NCBI RefSeq assembly: GCF_001667375.1
Contig: NZ_LZIN01000015.1
Coordinates: forward strand, 31,748-95,747
Reading direction: 5' to 3'
Length of the DNA: 64,000 nucleotides
Source of the DNA: Mycolicibacter sinensis
GTDB taxonomy: Bacteria > Actinomycetota > Actinomycetes > Mycobacteriales > Mycobacteriaceae
Part shown: piece after piece, positions 47,077 to 56,818 of the stretch
Numbering within the stretch: position 1 is the stretch's first letter
Layout of the letters: each line of letters begins with the position of its first letter
Translations under genes and position numbers: made by a program
The notes under the pieces: generated by a model
Told to the model about the DNA's origin: nothing
The model's input: the letters and a program-made list of their open reading frames with translations, nothing else
The model's database searches: none

Positions 47077-47844
47077 CTACCCGCTGAGGTTGCGGATCTT
47101 GTCCAGCATCGCGCGCGCCATATCGGCGGCGGTGGTGTCCCCGGGCGGTGGGACGTCGGCGTGGTCATCCTCGCCGACGAACCAGAACACGTCGATGTCG
47201 ACGATGCAGTTCACCCGCGCGGCCAGCGCCCGCGTCACCCGCAGGCCTACCTCGTCGTCCACGGTGGTGCGCACCGTGGCGGTGAGTACCGTGTCGCCGG
47301 TGGAGACATCGGTGATCTCCCCGCTGGCGGCGCTGCTGGCCTCGCCGTGCCGGATCACCGTGACTCCGTCGCACTGGCCCCACTGCTGAGAGAACTTCTC
47401 GAACAGCGCGTCGGCGTCGGCGGCACTGGCGAGTGCGATCACGGCCTCGCCTACCCCGGTCAGCGACGAGGCGCCGGCCGTCGAAGCGCTGTCCCAGAAC
47501 TCGTGGGCGACATCTTGGACGGCTGCCGCGCCGTAGACATTTTTCTGGCCGCCCACCGCGGCGCCGACGCAGTCCTCCGGTTCGGCTTCCTCCCAGGCGT
47601 CGGGCAGCTCGTCGACGCCGCCGAACCGCGGCGGCAGGGAGGGGTCGCTGCGGAAGGGCTGACCGACCAGCTTCGACAGCTCGGCGTCGTCGAGTAACAC
47701 CTGCCGGACCGCCATCCCGGTGACCGGTGTCGGAGCCAATCCCGGTGCGGGCCTGACCGTTCCGGACACCACCGTGGTGCACCCGCCGGTCAGCAGCGCA
47801 ACCGCCGCCGCGCCGGCCGCGATTGCGCCTGCCCGGGCGGCCAC
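47077..47844 (-). CDS. lppR: LppR-like lipoprotein with PknH-type sensor domain
   Basis: A 255-residue lipoprotein with the lipobox LLTGGCTT. It has the sensor-domain architecture of PknH-like extracellular regions, with three cysteines in the mature part that could pair (PEDCVGAAV, WGQCDGVTV, VNCIVDIDVFWF). It follows lepA directly (GTG overlaps the lepA TAG by one base), as Rv2403c follows Rv2404c. Its ligand is unknown. Confidence 0.88.
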   Translation of the reverse strand: MAARAGAIAAGAAAVALLTGGCTTVVSGTVRPAPGLAPTPVTGMAVRQVLLDDAELSKLVGQPFRSDPSLPPRFGGVDELPDAWEEAEPEDCVGAAVGGQKNVYGAAAVQDVAHEFWDSASTAGASSLTGVGEAVIALASAADADALFEKFSQQWGQCDGVTVIRHGEASSAASGEITDVSTGDTVLTATVRTTVDDEVGLRVTRALAARVNCIVDIDVFWFVGEDDHADVPPPGDTTAADMARAMLDKIRNLSG

Positions 47845-49703
47845 TACTTCTTGGCTCTTTCCCCGCCCGACCCGGCGCCTCCACCGCTATCGGTGGACAG
47901 TGCCGCGACGAACGCCTCCTGCGGCACGTCGACGCGGCCGATGGTCTTCATCCGCTTCTTGCCTTCCTTCTGCTTTTCGAGCAGCTTGCGCTTCCGGCTG
48001 ATGTCACCGCCGTAGCACTTGGACAGCACGTCCTTGCGGATGGCCCGAATATTTTCGCGGGCAATGATTTTCGACCCGATCGCGGCCTGTACCGGTACCT
48101 CGAACTGCTGGCGCGGGATCAGCTCCTTGAGTTTGGTGGTCATCTTGTTGCCGTAGGCCGAGGCCGAATCCTTGTGCACGATCGCACTGAAGGCGTCGAC
48201 GGCCTCGCCCTGCAGCAGGATGTCGACCTTGACCAGGTCGGCCTCCTGCTCGCCGGCCTCCTCGTAATCCAGGCTGGCGTAGCCGCGGGTGCGCGATTTC
48301 AGCGAGTCGAAGAAGTCGAAGATGATCTCGCCCAGCGGCATCGTGTAGCGCAGCTCGACGCGTTCGGGCGAGAGGTAGTCCATGCCGCCCAGTTCGCCGC
48401 GCCGGGACTGGCACAGTTCCATGATGGTGCCGACGAACTCGCTCGGGGCGATGATGGTGGTCTTGACGATGGGCTCGAAGACGTTGCGGATCTTGCCTTC
48501 CGGCCAGTCCGAGGGGTTGGTGACGATGATTTCGGTGTTGTCCTCGCGGATCACCCGGTAGACGACGTTGGGCGAGGTGGAGATCAGGTCCAGGTTGAAT
48601 TCGCGCTCGAGGCGTTCCCGGGTGATCTCCATGTGCAGCAGGCCCAGGAAGCCGCAGCGGAATCCGAAGCCCAGTGCCACCGAGGTTTCCGGCTCGTAGG
48701 TCAGGGCGGCGTCGTTGAGCTGCAGCTTGTCCAGGGCGTCGCGCAGGTTCGGGTAGTCCGAGCCGTCCACCGGGTAGAGCCCGGAGTAGACCATCGGCTT
48801 GGGTTCGCGGTAGCCGGTGAGCGCCTCGGTTGCCCCGTGCCGGGAGGTGGTGACGGTGTCGCCGACCTTGGATTGACGCACGTCCTTCACGCCGGTGATC
48901 AGGTAGCCGACCTCGCCGACGCCGAGGCCTTTGGTGGGTTTGGGTTCCGGGGAGACGATGCCGACTTCGAGCAGCTCGTGGGTGGCGCCGGTGGACATCA
49001 TCGTGATCTTCTCGCGCGGGGTGATCTTGCCGTCGACGACGCGGACGTAGGTGACCACGCCGCGGTAGATGTCGTAGACGGAGTCGAAGATCATCGCCCG
49101 GGTGGGCGCGTCGGCATCGCCGGTGGGCGGCGGCACCTGCTTGACGACTTCGTCGAGCAGCTCGGCCACACCTTCGCCGGTCTTGCCGGACACCTTCAGC
49201 ACATCCTCGGGTTCGCAGCCGATGATGTGGGCCAGCTCGGCGGCGTAGCGCTCCGGGTCGGCGGCGGGCAGGTCGATCTTGTTGAGCACCGGGATGATGG
49301 TCAGATCGCGATCGAGCGCCAGGTACAGGTTGGCCAGGGTCTGGGCTTCGATGCCCTGGGCGGCGTCGACCAGCAGGATGGCGCCCTCGCAGGCCTCCAG
49401 CGCGCGGGACACCTCGTAGGTGAAGTCGACGTGGCCGGGGGTGTCGATCAGGTGCAGGACGTACTGCTCGCCGTTGGCCGTCCACGGCAGCCGGACGTTC
49501 TGGGCCTTGATGGTGATGCCGCGCTCGCGCTCGATGTCCATCCGGTCCAGGTACTGGGCACGCATCGAGCGGTCGTCGACGACGCCGGTGAGCTGCAGCA
49601 TCCGGTCGGCCAGCGTGGATTTGCCGTGGTCGATGTGGGCGATGATGCAGAAGTTCCGTATCTGCGCCGGCGCGGTGAAGGTCTGGTCGGCGAAACTACT
49701 GAT
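47844..49703 (-). CDS. lepA: LepA/EF4, ribosome back-translocase GTPase, with non-canonical start
   Basis: About 619 residues. The GTPase has the P-loop [10 protein letters not shown]2 in RERGITIK, G3 DTPGH and G4 LNKIDL, followed by the LepA C-terminal domain ending in a basic tail ([20 protein letters not shown]). The first in-frame ATG (49601) lies after the P-loop and cannot be the true start. Upstream, the frame is open to a TAG near 49755 but contains no ATG, GTG or TTG. The homologous N-terminus ([19 protein letters not shown]) begins at ATC 49703, six nt after an AGGAG ribosome site, so ATC (or ATT 49709) is the likely start. The gene is coupled to lppR. Confidence 0.93.
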   Translation of the reverse strand: MSSFADQTFTAPAQIRNFCIIAHIDHGKSTLADRMLQLTGVVDDRSMRAQYLDRMDIERERGITIKAQNVRLPWTANGEQYVLHLIDTPGHVDFTYEVSRALEACEGAILLVDAAQGIEAQTLANLYLALDRDLTIIPVLNKIDLPAADPERYAAELAHIIGCEPEDVLKVSGKTGEGVAELLDEVVKQVPPPTGDADAPTRAMIFDSVYDIYRGVVTYVRVVDGKITPREKITMMSTGATHELLEVGIVSPEPKPTKGLGVGEVGYLITGVKDVRQSKVGDTVTTSRHGATEALTGYREPKPMVYSGLYPVDGSDYPNLRDALDKLQLNDAALTYEPETSVALGFGFRCGFLGLLHMEITRERLEREFNLDLISTSPNVVYRVIREDNTEIIVTNPSDWPEGKIRNVFEPIVKTTIIAPSEFVGTIMELCQSRRGELGGMDYLSPERVELRYTMPLGEIIFDFFDSLKSRTRGYASLDYEEAGEQEADLVKVDILLQGEAVDAFSAIVHKDSASAYGNKMTTKLKELIPRQQFEVPVQAAIGSKIIARENIRAIRKDVLSKCYGGDISRKRKLLEKQKEGKKRMKTIGRVDVPQEAFVAALSTDSGGGAGSGGERAKK

Positions 49704-49782
49704 GGGAATCTCCTGGTGAGCGGGTGGAGCGGCGGTGCTGCCTACTATCTACTCAGGGTAGCGAGGCGACGGCTGCAAAACG

Positions 49783-49815
49783 AAACCCCCGGAGGCGCCG
49801 GGCCTCCGGGGGTTT
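49783..49815. terminator. Strong hairpin terminator
   Basis: AAACCCCCGGAGG and CCTCCGGGGGTTT form a perfect 13-bp stem with a 7-nt loop. It lies 17 nt after the stop of the secreted-protein gene at 49832 and before lepA, so it probably insulates lepA. Confidence 0.85.
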
Positions 49816-49831
49816 GCGTGCTTACGACGAT

Positions 49832-50413
49832 TTAGACGCCGGGGTCGAGGTCGGCCGGGGCGAAGTAGCCGAACAGGTCGCTGAAACCGGCGGTGGTGAA
49901 GTTGCCGAAGTCCGCCAGGAATCCGTCGCCGGACAAGCCGTGCTCGATACCGTCTTCCGAACCGATCAGGTAGTCGCCGGCATTGTTGATGTCAATCTCC
50001 TGGCCACCGGTCAGGAACGCGTACATGAGCACGTTGCTGGCGTCGGTGAACTGCGTCAGCGCGCCGTTGAACAGGTTGTAGGAGCCGGTGACGCCGTCGG
50101 ACATCTCGTCCGCCCAGTTGGGGCCGTACACCAGCGCGGCGAAGGCCGCGTTGGCCTGCAGGTCGGCAGCGGTGATGGTGCTGAACGAGAGCGGGTTGGC
50201 GGCCGTCGGGTCACCGGGTGTGATGACGCCTTCATCGACACCCGCCAGCGTGGCCTGGGTTCCAAAAAGCCAGTTAAACGACTGCACCTCGGCCAGCAGG
50301 ATGTTGCTGAAGTCGGGAGGATTGGCGGGGGTGTCTGCGGCCGCCAGCGGCGCCAAGGCCAATGCCGCCCCCGCAGCGAAGCTTCCGATGATGCCGATCT
50401 TGCGAATGTCCAT
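49832..50413 (-). CDS. Small secreted protein A (paralogue of 50749 gene)
   Basis: A 193-residue protein with a signal peptide (IRKIGIIGSFAAGAALALAPLAAA) and an acidic mature part: SFNWLFGTQATLAGV, NGALTQFTDASNVLMYAFL and a C-terminal TTAGFSDLFGYFAPAD. It has no cysteine and no recognised domain. The ATG 50413 start is preferred over upstream frames because the signal peptide begins there. It is absent from the M. tuberculosis order at this point, between lepA and Rv2405. The 335 nt upstream hold the terminator of its paralogue and otherwise nothing I can name. Confidence 0.78.
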   Translation of the reverse strand: MDIRKIGIIGSFAAGAALALAPLAAADTPANPPDFSNILLAEVQSFNWLFGTQATLAGVDEGVITPGDPTAANPLSFSTITAADLQANAAFAALVYGPNWADEMSDGVTGSYNLFNGALTQFTDASNVLMYAFLTGGQEIDINNAGDYLIGSEDGIEHGLSGDGFLADFGNFTTAGFSDLFGYFAPADLDPGV

Positions 50414-50701
50414 GGATGTATGCCTTTCACGATGTCCAACCGGCGAGCGTCTGCCCTTGCCGGATGCTCCCCCAGCACCGTCCGCTGCAAAGCTGCTCAA
50501 ATCTAACAGCTACCTGTGACCAAGCGCAACCGCACATTCACATCTCTGTCAAGAACGCGATGGTTTAGCGAAGTCTTCCCAGGTAAAGGGTTCGGAAGGC
50601 ACACATCCAGCCCTTCTTAGGGGACCTAAGCCAGCGCGTCACAAAAGCGCGTCGCGAAGCGCCGTCTGTCCGGCCGGAGCACGCGGAGACCGTGACAAAA
50701 C

Positions 50702-50733
50702 GAATCCCCCGGAAGGGACCTTCCAGGGGATTC
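50702..50733. terminator. Hairpin terminator after secreted protein B
   Basis: GAATCCCCCGGAAGG and CCTTCCAGGGGATTC form a 14-bp stem with one C-A mismatch around a 2-nt loop. It lies 15 nt after the stop of the gene at 50749. Confidence 0.8.
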
Positions 50734-50748
50734 GATTCTCAGCTGTGA

Positions 50749-51297
50749 CTACGAGCCGAAGATGCCGAAGTACCCCAACAGATCGGCCATGCCCGCTTGG
50801 AAGTATTGACCGGCCTCTTCCCATCCGCTGCTGGCGCCGGTAGCGATGTCCATCGCGCTGTTCCCACCGAACAGGTCACCGCTGTCCCAGGCGAGCACAT
50901 GGTCGTTGTTCGACAGCGCGTACAACAGCGAGTTAATGCCGTCGTCGAATTGGACCATCGAGCCGTTCATGACGTTGTATGCGCCGGGATCCGAGGCCGG
51001 GCCCGCCGCGATGGGATTGAGCCCATACAGCAGGTAGTCGAGAGGACTCGCCGGGGCCGTCTGCGGCGCGTCCGCCGGAGGAATGGTGTCGAAGGTGCCT
51101 GGGTGCTTAACGACGTCACCCGGAACACCCGCCAGTGCGGCGTCGGTCTCGAACAGAAAGTTCATCGACCCGATCTCACTGGTCGCGAGAGAGCCCAACG
51201 GGTCGGGATCTTCGGCAGATGCCAAGGGCGCCAACGCGAACGCGGCGCCGGCCGCGAGTCCGCCGAATAGGGTGATTTTGCGCATGCTCATGCTCAT
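50749..51297 (-). CDS. Small secreted protein B (paralogue of 49832 gene)
   Basis: About 182 residues with a signal peptide (RKITLFGGLAAGAAFALAPLASA). The mature part echoes protein A: SEIGSMNFLFETDAALAGVPG, NGSMVQFDDGINSLLYAL, and a C-terminal MADLLGYFGIFGS. The shared pattern (an NFLF/NWLF start, an xxQFxD middle and a DLxGYF end) supports a tandem duplication. Several in-frame ATGs (51309, 51297, 51291, 51285) compete for the start; AAAGGGAA is best placed for 51291 or 51297. Function is unknown. Confidence 0.75.
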   Translation of the reverse strand: MSMSMRKITLFGGLAAGAAFALAPLASAEDPDPLGSLATSEIGSMNFLFETDAALAGVPGDVVKHPGTFDTIPPADAPQTAPASPLDYLLYGLNPIAAGPASDPGAYNVMNGSMVQFDDGINSLLYALSNNDHVLAWDSGDLFGGNSAMDIATGASSGWEEAGQYFQAGMADLLGYFGIFGS

Positions 51298-51479
51298 TTC
51301 CCTTTTCATGATTGTCCTGCGGCCGGATCCCGGCTCACATGCCCCTAGCACTGCCAAGTCAAACGCCGAAGATGCTCTATCGGTTTCCTAACCCTGTTGC
51401 GGTTCGAACCGCGCGCTTGGCGCCCAACCCATAAACCCCCTGATAGCCCTTCAGTGCAGGGAAGAGGCCGGGCGTTTAC

Positions 51480-51506
51480 CCGCCGGGGCCCCCCGGTCCC
51501 CGGCGG
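51480..51506. repeat. G+C hairpin in the 51.3-51.8 kb intergenic stretch
   Basis: CCGCCGGGG and CCCCGGCGG form a perfect 9-bp stem with a 9-nt loop. The surrounding 490 nt (51310-51802) contain no gene I can support. The right part (51610-51700) is AT-richer and could hold the promoter of the gene at 51803. Confidence 0.5.
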
Positions 51507-51802
51507 TCAATCAACGACGAATGCCTTGGCGCACAAACTGTCCCAGGCGACGGCCCGCCTCATTTCAGGCACCCCTGGAAGAAATTACGCTGCCCCTCCC
51601 CCAGGTTCAGAAGCCCCCGTGTTAACGATTATTCTCGTACCGTACGCCGCTACCCTTCACGGGACAACCCAAGTGGCACATCAGTTTTCGTACAGATTCC
51701 TGTGCGGTTTGTTTACCCCCGCGTCAAGAAAACTCTGGCCTGGCCAGACCGCCAACAACTCAGTACACCGCTGTTTCAACCCGCCTCGCCTATGCTGCGA
51801 TC

Positions 51803-52417
51803 ATGGCTTCCCCGCGGAAGAGCCCCTGGCAAACGGTGCAGCGATTCGCGGAAAACCTGGTGTTCAACGAAGCTCCACGGTTCATCCGTCAGCTCGAGCA
51901 GGCTCCACTGGTGCAGCAGCGCATCCAGCGGGGCATCGAGCAGGGCATCAAGATCGGCCTTGAAGTGCTCAGCGGCGCGGCGCCGGACCCGTCGCCGGCG
52001 GTCCCGGCGGGCCGGCCGGTCACCAACAGCAGTGTTCCCAGCGCGCACCGCGCGCGGCGCCTGGTCTACGCGCCCGACCTCAACGGCCGAGCCGATCCGG
52101 GCGAGATCGTCTGGACCTGGGTGGCCTACGAGGATGACCCGGGCCAAGGCAAGGACCGGCCGGTGCTGGTGGTCGGGCGCGACCGCAGCATGTTGCTGGG
52201 GCTGATGTTGTCCAGCCAGCCGCGCCACGCCGACGACACCAACTGGCTGGGGATCGGCGCGGGCAGCTGGGATGAGGCCCACCGGCTCAGCTGGGTGCGG
52301 CTGGACCGGGTGCTCGACGTGCCCGAAGAGTCGATCCGGCGTGAGGGCGCCATTTTGGAGCGCACGGTGTTCGAGGTGGTGGCCGCGCGGCTGCGCAGCG
52401 ACTACTCCTGGAGCTGA
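51803..52417 (+). CDS. Rv2405-like protein, PemK/MazF-like fold
   Basis: A 204-residue protein. The N-terminal helices are basic (KSPWQTVQRFAENLVF, IRQLEQAPLVQQRIQRGIEQ). The C-terminal 130 residues begin with the PemK/MazF-like GEIVWTWVAYEDDPGQGKDRPVLVVG and continue with LMLSSQPR. This pattern is like the RNase toxin fold, but no antitoxin gene adjoins it. The protein is conserved at this backbone position in M. tuberculosis, so a housekeeping role is more likely. Convergent with the CBS gene. Confidence 0.82.
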   Translation: MASPRKSPWQTVQRFAENLVFNEAPRFIRQLEQAPLVQQRIQRGIEQGIKIGLEVLSGAAPDPSPAVPAGRPVTNSSVPSAHRARRLVYAPDLNGRADPGEIVWTWVAYEDDPGQGKDRPVLVVGRDRSMLLGLMLSSQPRHADDTNWLGIGAGSWDEAHRLSWVRLDRVLDVPEESIRREGAILERTVFEVVAARLRSDYSWS

Positions 52418-52428
52418 CCGGCCGCGCT

Positions 52429-52857
52429 TTAGCCCTGGCTGATGTAGGAGCGCAGCTGCGCGTGCTCGGCCTGCAGCTCCTCCATCCGCGACTTCACCAC
52501 GTCACCGATGCTGACGATCCCCGCCAGCCGGCCGTCTTCGAGCACCGGTATGTGCCGCGCCCGGTGCTCGGTCATCAGCATGCTGACCTCGTCGGCGGTG
52601 TCGGACTTGGTGCAGGTCGCCACCAACTGGGTCATGATCGCCGACACCGGCCGGGCCAGCATGCTGGCGCCGTGGGCATGCAATTGGCGGACCACATCCC
52701 GCTCGGAGGCCACCCCCTCCAGGCCGTTGGGTCCGATCACCACCATGGCGCCGATGTTGTGCTCGGCCAGACCCGCCAGCAACTCCATGACGGTGGCCTC
52801 CGGATGGATGGTCACCACCGCCGCGCCCTTGTTCCGCAATACATCCGCGATCCGCAT
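52429..52857 (-). CDS. Tandem CBS-domain protein (Rv2406c-like)
   Basis: A 142-residue protein made of two CBS domains: AAVVTIHPEATVMELLAGLAEHNIGAMVVIGPNGLEGVASERDVVR and then TCTKSDTADEVSMLMTEHRARHIPVLEDGRLAGIVSIGDVV-type repeats. CBS pairs bind adenine nucleotides and sense energy state. It stands alone between Rv2405-like and RNase Z-like genes, as in M. tuberculosis. Confidence 0.92.
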   Translation of the reverse strand: MRIADVLRNKGAAVVTIHPEATVMELLAGLAEHNIGAMVVIGPNGLEGVASERDVVRQLHAHGASMLARPVSAIMTQLVATCTKSDTADEVSMLMTEHRARHIPVLEDGRLAGIVSIGDVVKSRMEELQAEHAQLRSYISQG

Positions 52858-52972
52858 TTAAGCCTCCCGCCGCAGTGATCTGCTTCACACCAGGCTAGGC
52901 CATTTGCGCGGATACGGGGCGGTGATGTTGAAACTCCACCGCGGCGTGCGCATCTGTGGCATATGTGACCTC

Positions 52973-53830
52973 ATGACCATCGAGATCACCCTGCTGGGCA
53001 CCGGAAGCCCGATCCCCGACCCGAACCGCGCCGGACCGTCGACCCTGATCCGGGCCGGGGGCCAGGCACTGCTCGTGGACTGCGGACGCGGGGTGCTGCA
53101 GCGGTTGGCCGCCGCCGGGGCGTCGGCCAACACGCTGTCGGCGCTGCTACTCACCCATCTGCACAGTGACCACATCGCCGACCTCGGCGACGTGCTGATC
53201 ACCCGGTGGGTCACCACGTTCACCCCCGACCCCGCGCCGTTGCCGATCATCGGCCCGCCGGGAACAGCGGAGGTGGTGGAGGCGACGCTGCGAGCCTTCG
53301 GACGCGACATCGGCTACCGCATCGCCCACCACGACGATCTGACGGCCCCGCCCCCGGTCGAGGTGCACGAGCACACCGCCGGCCAGGTGTGGGATCGCGA
53401 CGGGGTGCAGATCACCGTGGCACCCACCGATCATCGGCCGGTGGCGCCCACGATCGGATTCCGCGTCGAGTACGCCGATGAATCCGGGACCGCCTCGGTG
53501 GTGCTGGCCGGCGACACCGTGCCTTGTGACAGCCTCGATGAGCTGGCCGCCGGAGCCGGCGCGCTGGTCCACACCGTGATCCGCAAGGACCTCATCGACG
53601 CGCTCCCCCAGCAGCGGATCCGCGACATCTGCGACTACCATTCGTCGGTGGCCGAAGCCGCCGCGACCGCCCGGCGCGCCGGGGTCGGCACGCTGGTGCT
53701 GACCCATTACGTGCCGGCCATCGCACCCGGGCAGGAGGAGCAGTGGCGGGCGCTGGCGGCCGCAGAGTTCGACGGGCCGATCGAGCTCGGCGATGACCTG
53801 CACCGGGTCGATGTGCATGCGGAAGGCTGA
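52973..53830 (+). CDS. rnz: RNase Z-like metallo-beta-lactamase-fold hydrolase
   Basis: A 285-residue protein with the metal-binding motif [11 protein letters not shown] near residue 60, the later metal ligand in VLAGDTVPC, and a final histidine in [11 protein letters not shown] 52973 begins at [11 protein letters not shown], the domain start. Family members process tRNA 3' ends or hydrolyse other phosphodiesters; the M. tuberculosis equivalent (Rv2407) is annotated as RNase Z. It precedes rpsT on the same strand by 120 nt. Confidence 0.88.
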   Translation: MTIEITLLGTGSPIPDPNRAGPSTLIRAGGQALLVDCGRGVLQRLAAAGASANTLSALLLTHLHSDHIADLGDVLITRWVTTFTPDPAPLPIIGPPGTAEVVEATLRAFGRDIGYRIAHHDDLTAPPPVEVHEHTAGQVWDRDGVQITVAPTDHRPVAPTIGFRVEYADESGTASVVLAGDTVPCDSLDELAAGAGALVHTVIRKDLIDALPQQRIRDICDYHSSVAEAAATARRAGVGTLVLTHYVPAIAPGQEEQWRALAAAEFDGPIELGDDLHRVDVHAEG

Positions 53831-53950
53831 GCGTGGAGCGCCGCGGTTGAGCCAAGTTGGGGAGTTGATAGCCCAGCTGGTAATCTGAACAGCCGTTGCC
53901 CCCACGTCGGGAGGCGAACCCAACGCAAGCTTTTAAGAAGGAACTACTTC

Positions 53951-54211
53951 GTGGCCAACATCAAGTCGCAGGTGAAGCGCAACCGGACCAACGAGCGCGC
54001 CCGGCTGCGCAACCAGTCGGTGAAGTCGGCGGTGCGCACCGCGATCCGCGCCTTCCGTGAGGCCGCCGAGGCCGGCGACAAGGACAAGGCCGGCGAGCTG
54101 CTGGCGTCGACCAGCCGCAAGCTGGACAAGGCCGCGAGCAAGGGCGTGATCCACAAGAACCAGGCCGCCAACAAGAAGTCGGCGCTGGCGCAGGCCCTCA
54201 ACAAGCTCTGA
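53951..54211 (+). CDS. rpsT: Ribosomal protein bS20
   Basis: An 86-residue, strongly basic helical protein matching bS20 ([50 protein letters not shown]). GTG 53951 is preceded by AAGGA. It binds 16S rRNA early in 30S assembly. A strong hairpin follows its stop. Genes equivalent to Rv2408-Rv2411c, which lie just upstream in M. tuberculosis, are absent here. Confidence 0.98.
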   Translation: MANIKSQVKRNRTNERARLRNQSVKSAVRTAIRAFREAAEAGDKDKAGELLASTSRKLDKAASKGVIHKNQAANKKSALAQALNKL

Positions 54212-54231
54212 TCCACTCGCGAACAGACACC

Positions 54232-54265
54232 AAAGCCCCCATTCCGGTTGGAATTTGGGGGCTTT
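54232..54265. terminator. Bidirectional hairpin between rpsT and holA
   Basis: AAAGCCCCC and GGGGGCTTT are perfect 9-bp arms; TTCC/GGAA pairing continues inside. It serves convergent rpsT and holA. Confidence 0.85.
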
Positions 54266-54284
54266 CGTGTCTGCTCGACACCAG

Positions 54285-55247
54285 TCAGCGGGCAGCCAGC
54301 TCGGCGACTCGGCGGACCGCGGCTTCCAGTGCGTAGTCGGCGTCGGCGGCAGCGCCCTTGACGTCGGCGTTTAAGGCTGCCACCAGCCGCACCGCGACGG
54401 CCACCGAGTCGCGCGACCAATAGCGGGACTGCTTCTGCGCCTTCTGCACCCGCCACGGCGGCATGCCCAATTCGCCGGCCAGCCGGTAGGGGTCACCGGA
54501 CTTGGGGCCGACCCTGGCGATGGTGTGGATCGCCTCGGCCAGCGCGTCGGCCAGCACCACGTGCGGTTCGCCACGGATCATCGCCCAGCGCAGGGCCTCG
54601 GTGGCGCCTTCGACATCGCCGACGACGGCCCGATCGGCGACGTCGAAGCCTTTCACCTCGGCTTTCCCGCTGTGGTAGCGGCGCACCGCGAGGGCGTCGA
54701 CCTGGCCGCCGGTATCGGCGACGAGCTGCGAGCAGGCCGAGGCCAGCTCACGGATATCGGAGCCCACCGCATCCAGCAGCGCCGTGACGCAGGCGTCGTC
54801 AACCCGGACCTTGAGCCGGCGGAACTCGGAGCGAACGAAGTCAGCGCGCTCGGCGGCCTTGGTGATCTTCGCGCACGGGTGCACCTGGGCGCCAAGCTCC
54901 CGCAGCTGCCCGGCCAGCGCCTTGGCTCGCCCGGCGCCGGAGTGCACCACCACCAGCACGGTGCCCGCCGGCACATCGGCGGCCGTCGACCCGATCAGGG
55001 TCACGGCATCTTTGCCGGCCTCGCCGGCGGCTTCGAGCACCACCACGCGTTCGTCGGCGAACAACGACGGGCTCAGCAGCTCGGCAAGCTCACCCGCCTC
55101 GACTTCGCCGGCCCGCAACCGGTCCACCGGGATGTCGGTGCTGCCGGCCTGGGTCCGTACCGCCGCCAGTATCTGCGCGACCGCCCGCTCGACCAGCAGT
55201 TCCTCATCACCGAGGATCAGGTGCAGCAGCGAAACCGGTTGGCTCAC
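54285..55247 (-). CDS. holA: HolA, DNA polymerase III delta subunit
   Basis: A 320-residue clamp-loader subunit with the N-terminal AAA+-like domain ([21 protein letters not shown]) and the [13 protein letters not shown] segment. The C-terminal collar helix region contains [18 protein letters not shown]. It opens the beta clamp during replication. It lies in the comEA-comEC-holA order seen in M. tuberculosis and is convergent with rpsT. Confidence 0.95.
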   Translation of the reverse strand: MSQPVSLLHLILGDEELLVERAVAQILAAVRTQAGSTDIPVDRLRAGEVEAGELAELLSPSLFADERVVVLEAAGEAGKDAVTLIGSTAADVPAGTVLVVVHSGAGRAKALAGQLRELGAQVHPCAKITKAAERADFVRSEFRRLKVRVDDACVTALLDAVGSDIRELASACSQLVADTGGQVDALAVRRYHSGKAEVKGFDVADRAVVGDVEGATEALRWAMIRGEPHVVLADALAEAIHTIARVGPKSGDPYRLAGELGMPPWRVQKAQKQSRYWSRDSVAVAVRLVAALNADVKGAAADADYALEAAVRRVAELAAR

Positions 55248-55259
55248 CCGCCAATCGTG

Positions 55260-56816
55260 TCACGCAGTGCCGACACCCGCCCAGGCGGTCAACACCTCGG
55301 AGACCGACCAGGCCAGTAGGCACAGCGCCAGCGCGGCCAGCACCCACCGGCCACACCGCCATCGCCAGCAGACCACGATTAGCACCGCGGCAGCGCCCAC
55401 ACCGACCACCCCGGCCGTCCCCGCCGGCACCGGCAGGGTGGCGGCGGGAACCCCGCCGGTCCAGTGTGCGACGTGGCAGACCCACCACAGTTCGGGCCCG
55501 GTGAAGCGGATCAACAGTTCGGCGGCCGCCGGCCACCATCCGCACAGCACCGCCGCCGCGCTGCCCAGCACGGTGATCGGCGCGACCAGCACCGCCACCG
55601 CGAGGTTGGCGAGCGTGCTGACCAGGCTGAGCCGCCCGGAGATCCCGGCGATCAGCGGCGCGGTGACCAGGTTGGCGGCCCATGCCACCGCGACCGCGAC
55701 GGCCACGGGTTTCGGCCAGCCGCGGGCTACCAGCCGCGCCGACCAGACCGGTGCGATCAGCACCAGCGCCGCGGTGGCGACCACCGACAGTGCGAAGCCG
55801 ACATCGACGGCCAGGTGCGGGGCCAGCGCGAGTAGCACCAGCACGCTGGCGGCCAGGCTCGGAATCGCCTGGCGCCGGCGCGCCGAGAGCACCCCCAGCA
55901 AGGCGATCGCCCCCATCACCGCCGCCCGCAGCACGCTGGCCGTCGGCTGCACGACGACCACGAACGCCACCAACGCGAACCCGGCCAATACCGCCGCCGC
56001 GCGCGGCCCGACCAGACGCGCCGAAAACAACATCGCGCCGCAGACGATGGTCACATTGGCACCCGAGACCGCCATCAGGTGCGTCAGACCTGCGGCCCGA
56101 AACTCGCGTCCGGTCGCCGCAGTGATCCCCGAGGTATCCCCGAGGACCAGGGCGGGCAACATCCGGGCCTGGTCGCCGGGCAGCACCCGCGCGGCGGCCG
56201 CCGCAAACCGGGCACGCACCTGATGGGCTGACCGGGCGATGAGTCCGGGCCGGCCCCAGGCGGGTTCGCCCGCGGCGGTCAGCGTCGCGACGGTCAGGTC
56301 ACGCCGGGCCGGGCGGGCAACCTTGGCGCGAAACGCCATCGACTGGCCGACCATCGCCTCGTCGAATTCCATGCCGGATGCGAAAACCACGACGCGGCCG
56401 GAGGATTCGGCGCCGTCAAGATACTGCAGCGTGGCCCGGAACATCACCCGGCGGGCACCGGCGGCCATCGGGCTCTCGCTCGGGGTGACCGTCACCGCCG
56501 CACTGCGGCCGAACGCCGCGGTGATCGGATGGTGGGCGACCGAGTCGGTGCGCAGCGCAACGGCCCATCCGAACCCGGCCCCCACTGTTGCCGCCGCTGC
56601 CAGTGCCGCACCGGCCAGCCGCCACCGGGGCCGCCGCGTCCGCGCGCCGTACCAGCACAGTGCACCGCACAACGCACCGAGCAGGGCGCACAGCAGCGCC
56701 AGTGCGCCGCCGATCTGCCACTGGATGCCCGCAGCGGTGATCAGCCACCCGGTGAGCGCCGCCGGCACCAGCCGAACATCCAGCCGGACCGCCGGCGCGG
56801 CCTCGGGCGAGGTCAC
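55260..56816 (-). CDS. comEC: ComEC-like membrane protein (ComEC/Rec2 family)
   Basis: A 518-residue polytopic protein with N-terminal helices (LITAAGIQWQIGGALALL), an OB-like extracytoplasmic stretch (GRVVVFASGMEFDEAMVGQ), and the ComEC competence domain with HLMAVSGANVTIVCG followed by about seven helices. No C-terminal metallo-beta-lactamase domain is present, as usual in mycobacteria. GTG 56816 starts two nt after the comEA stop. It is thought to form a DNA-uptake channel, though natural transformation in mycobacteria is not established. Confidence 0.92.
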   Translation of the reverse strand: MTSPEAAPAVRLDVRLVPAALTGWLITAAGIQWQIGGALALLCALLGALCGALCWYGARTRRPRWRLAGAALAAAATVGAGFGWAVALRTDSVAHHPITAAFGRSAAVTVTPSESPMAAGARRVMFRATLQYLDGAESSGRVVVFASGMEFDEAMVGQSMAFRAKVARPARRDLTVATLTAAGEPAWGRPGLIARSAHQVRARFAAAAARVLPGDQARMLPALVLGDTSGITAATGREFRAAGLTHLMAVSGANVTIVCGAMLFSARLVGPRAAAVLAGFALVAFVVVVQPTASVLRAAVMGAIALLGVLSARRRQAIPSLAASVLVLLALAPHLAVDVGFALSVVATAALVLIAPVWSARLVARGWPKPVAVAVAVAWAANLVTAPLIAGISGRLSLVSTLANLAVAVLVAPITVLGSAAAVLCGWWPAAAELLIRFTGPELWWVCHVAHWTGGVPAATLPVPAGTAGVVGVGAAAVLIVVCWRWRCGRWVLAALALCLLAWSVSEVLTAWAGVGTA

Positions 56817-56818
56817 CG

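Noticed and set aside
47823..49835. Open frame of 670 codons on the plus strand
   Set aside because: It is the antisense shadow of lepA; the lepA motifs are unambiguous.
51803..52417. Active toxin of a toxin-antitoxin pair
   Set aside because: The protein has a PemK/MazF-like fold, but no antitoxin-like gene adjoins it and the gene is part of the conserved backbone.
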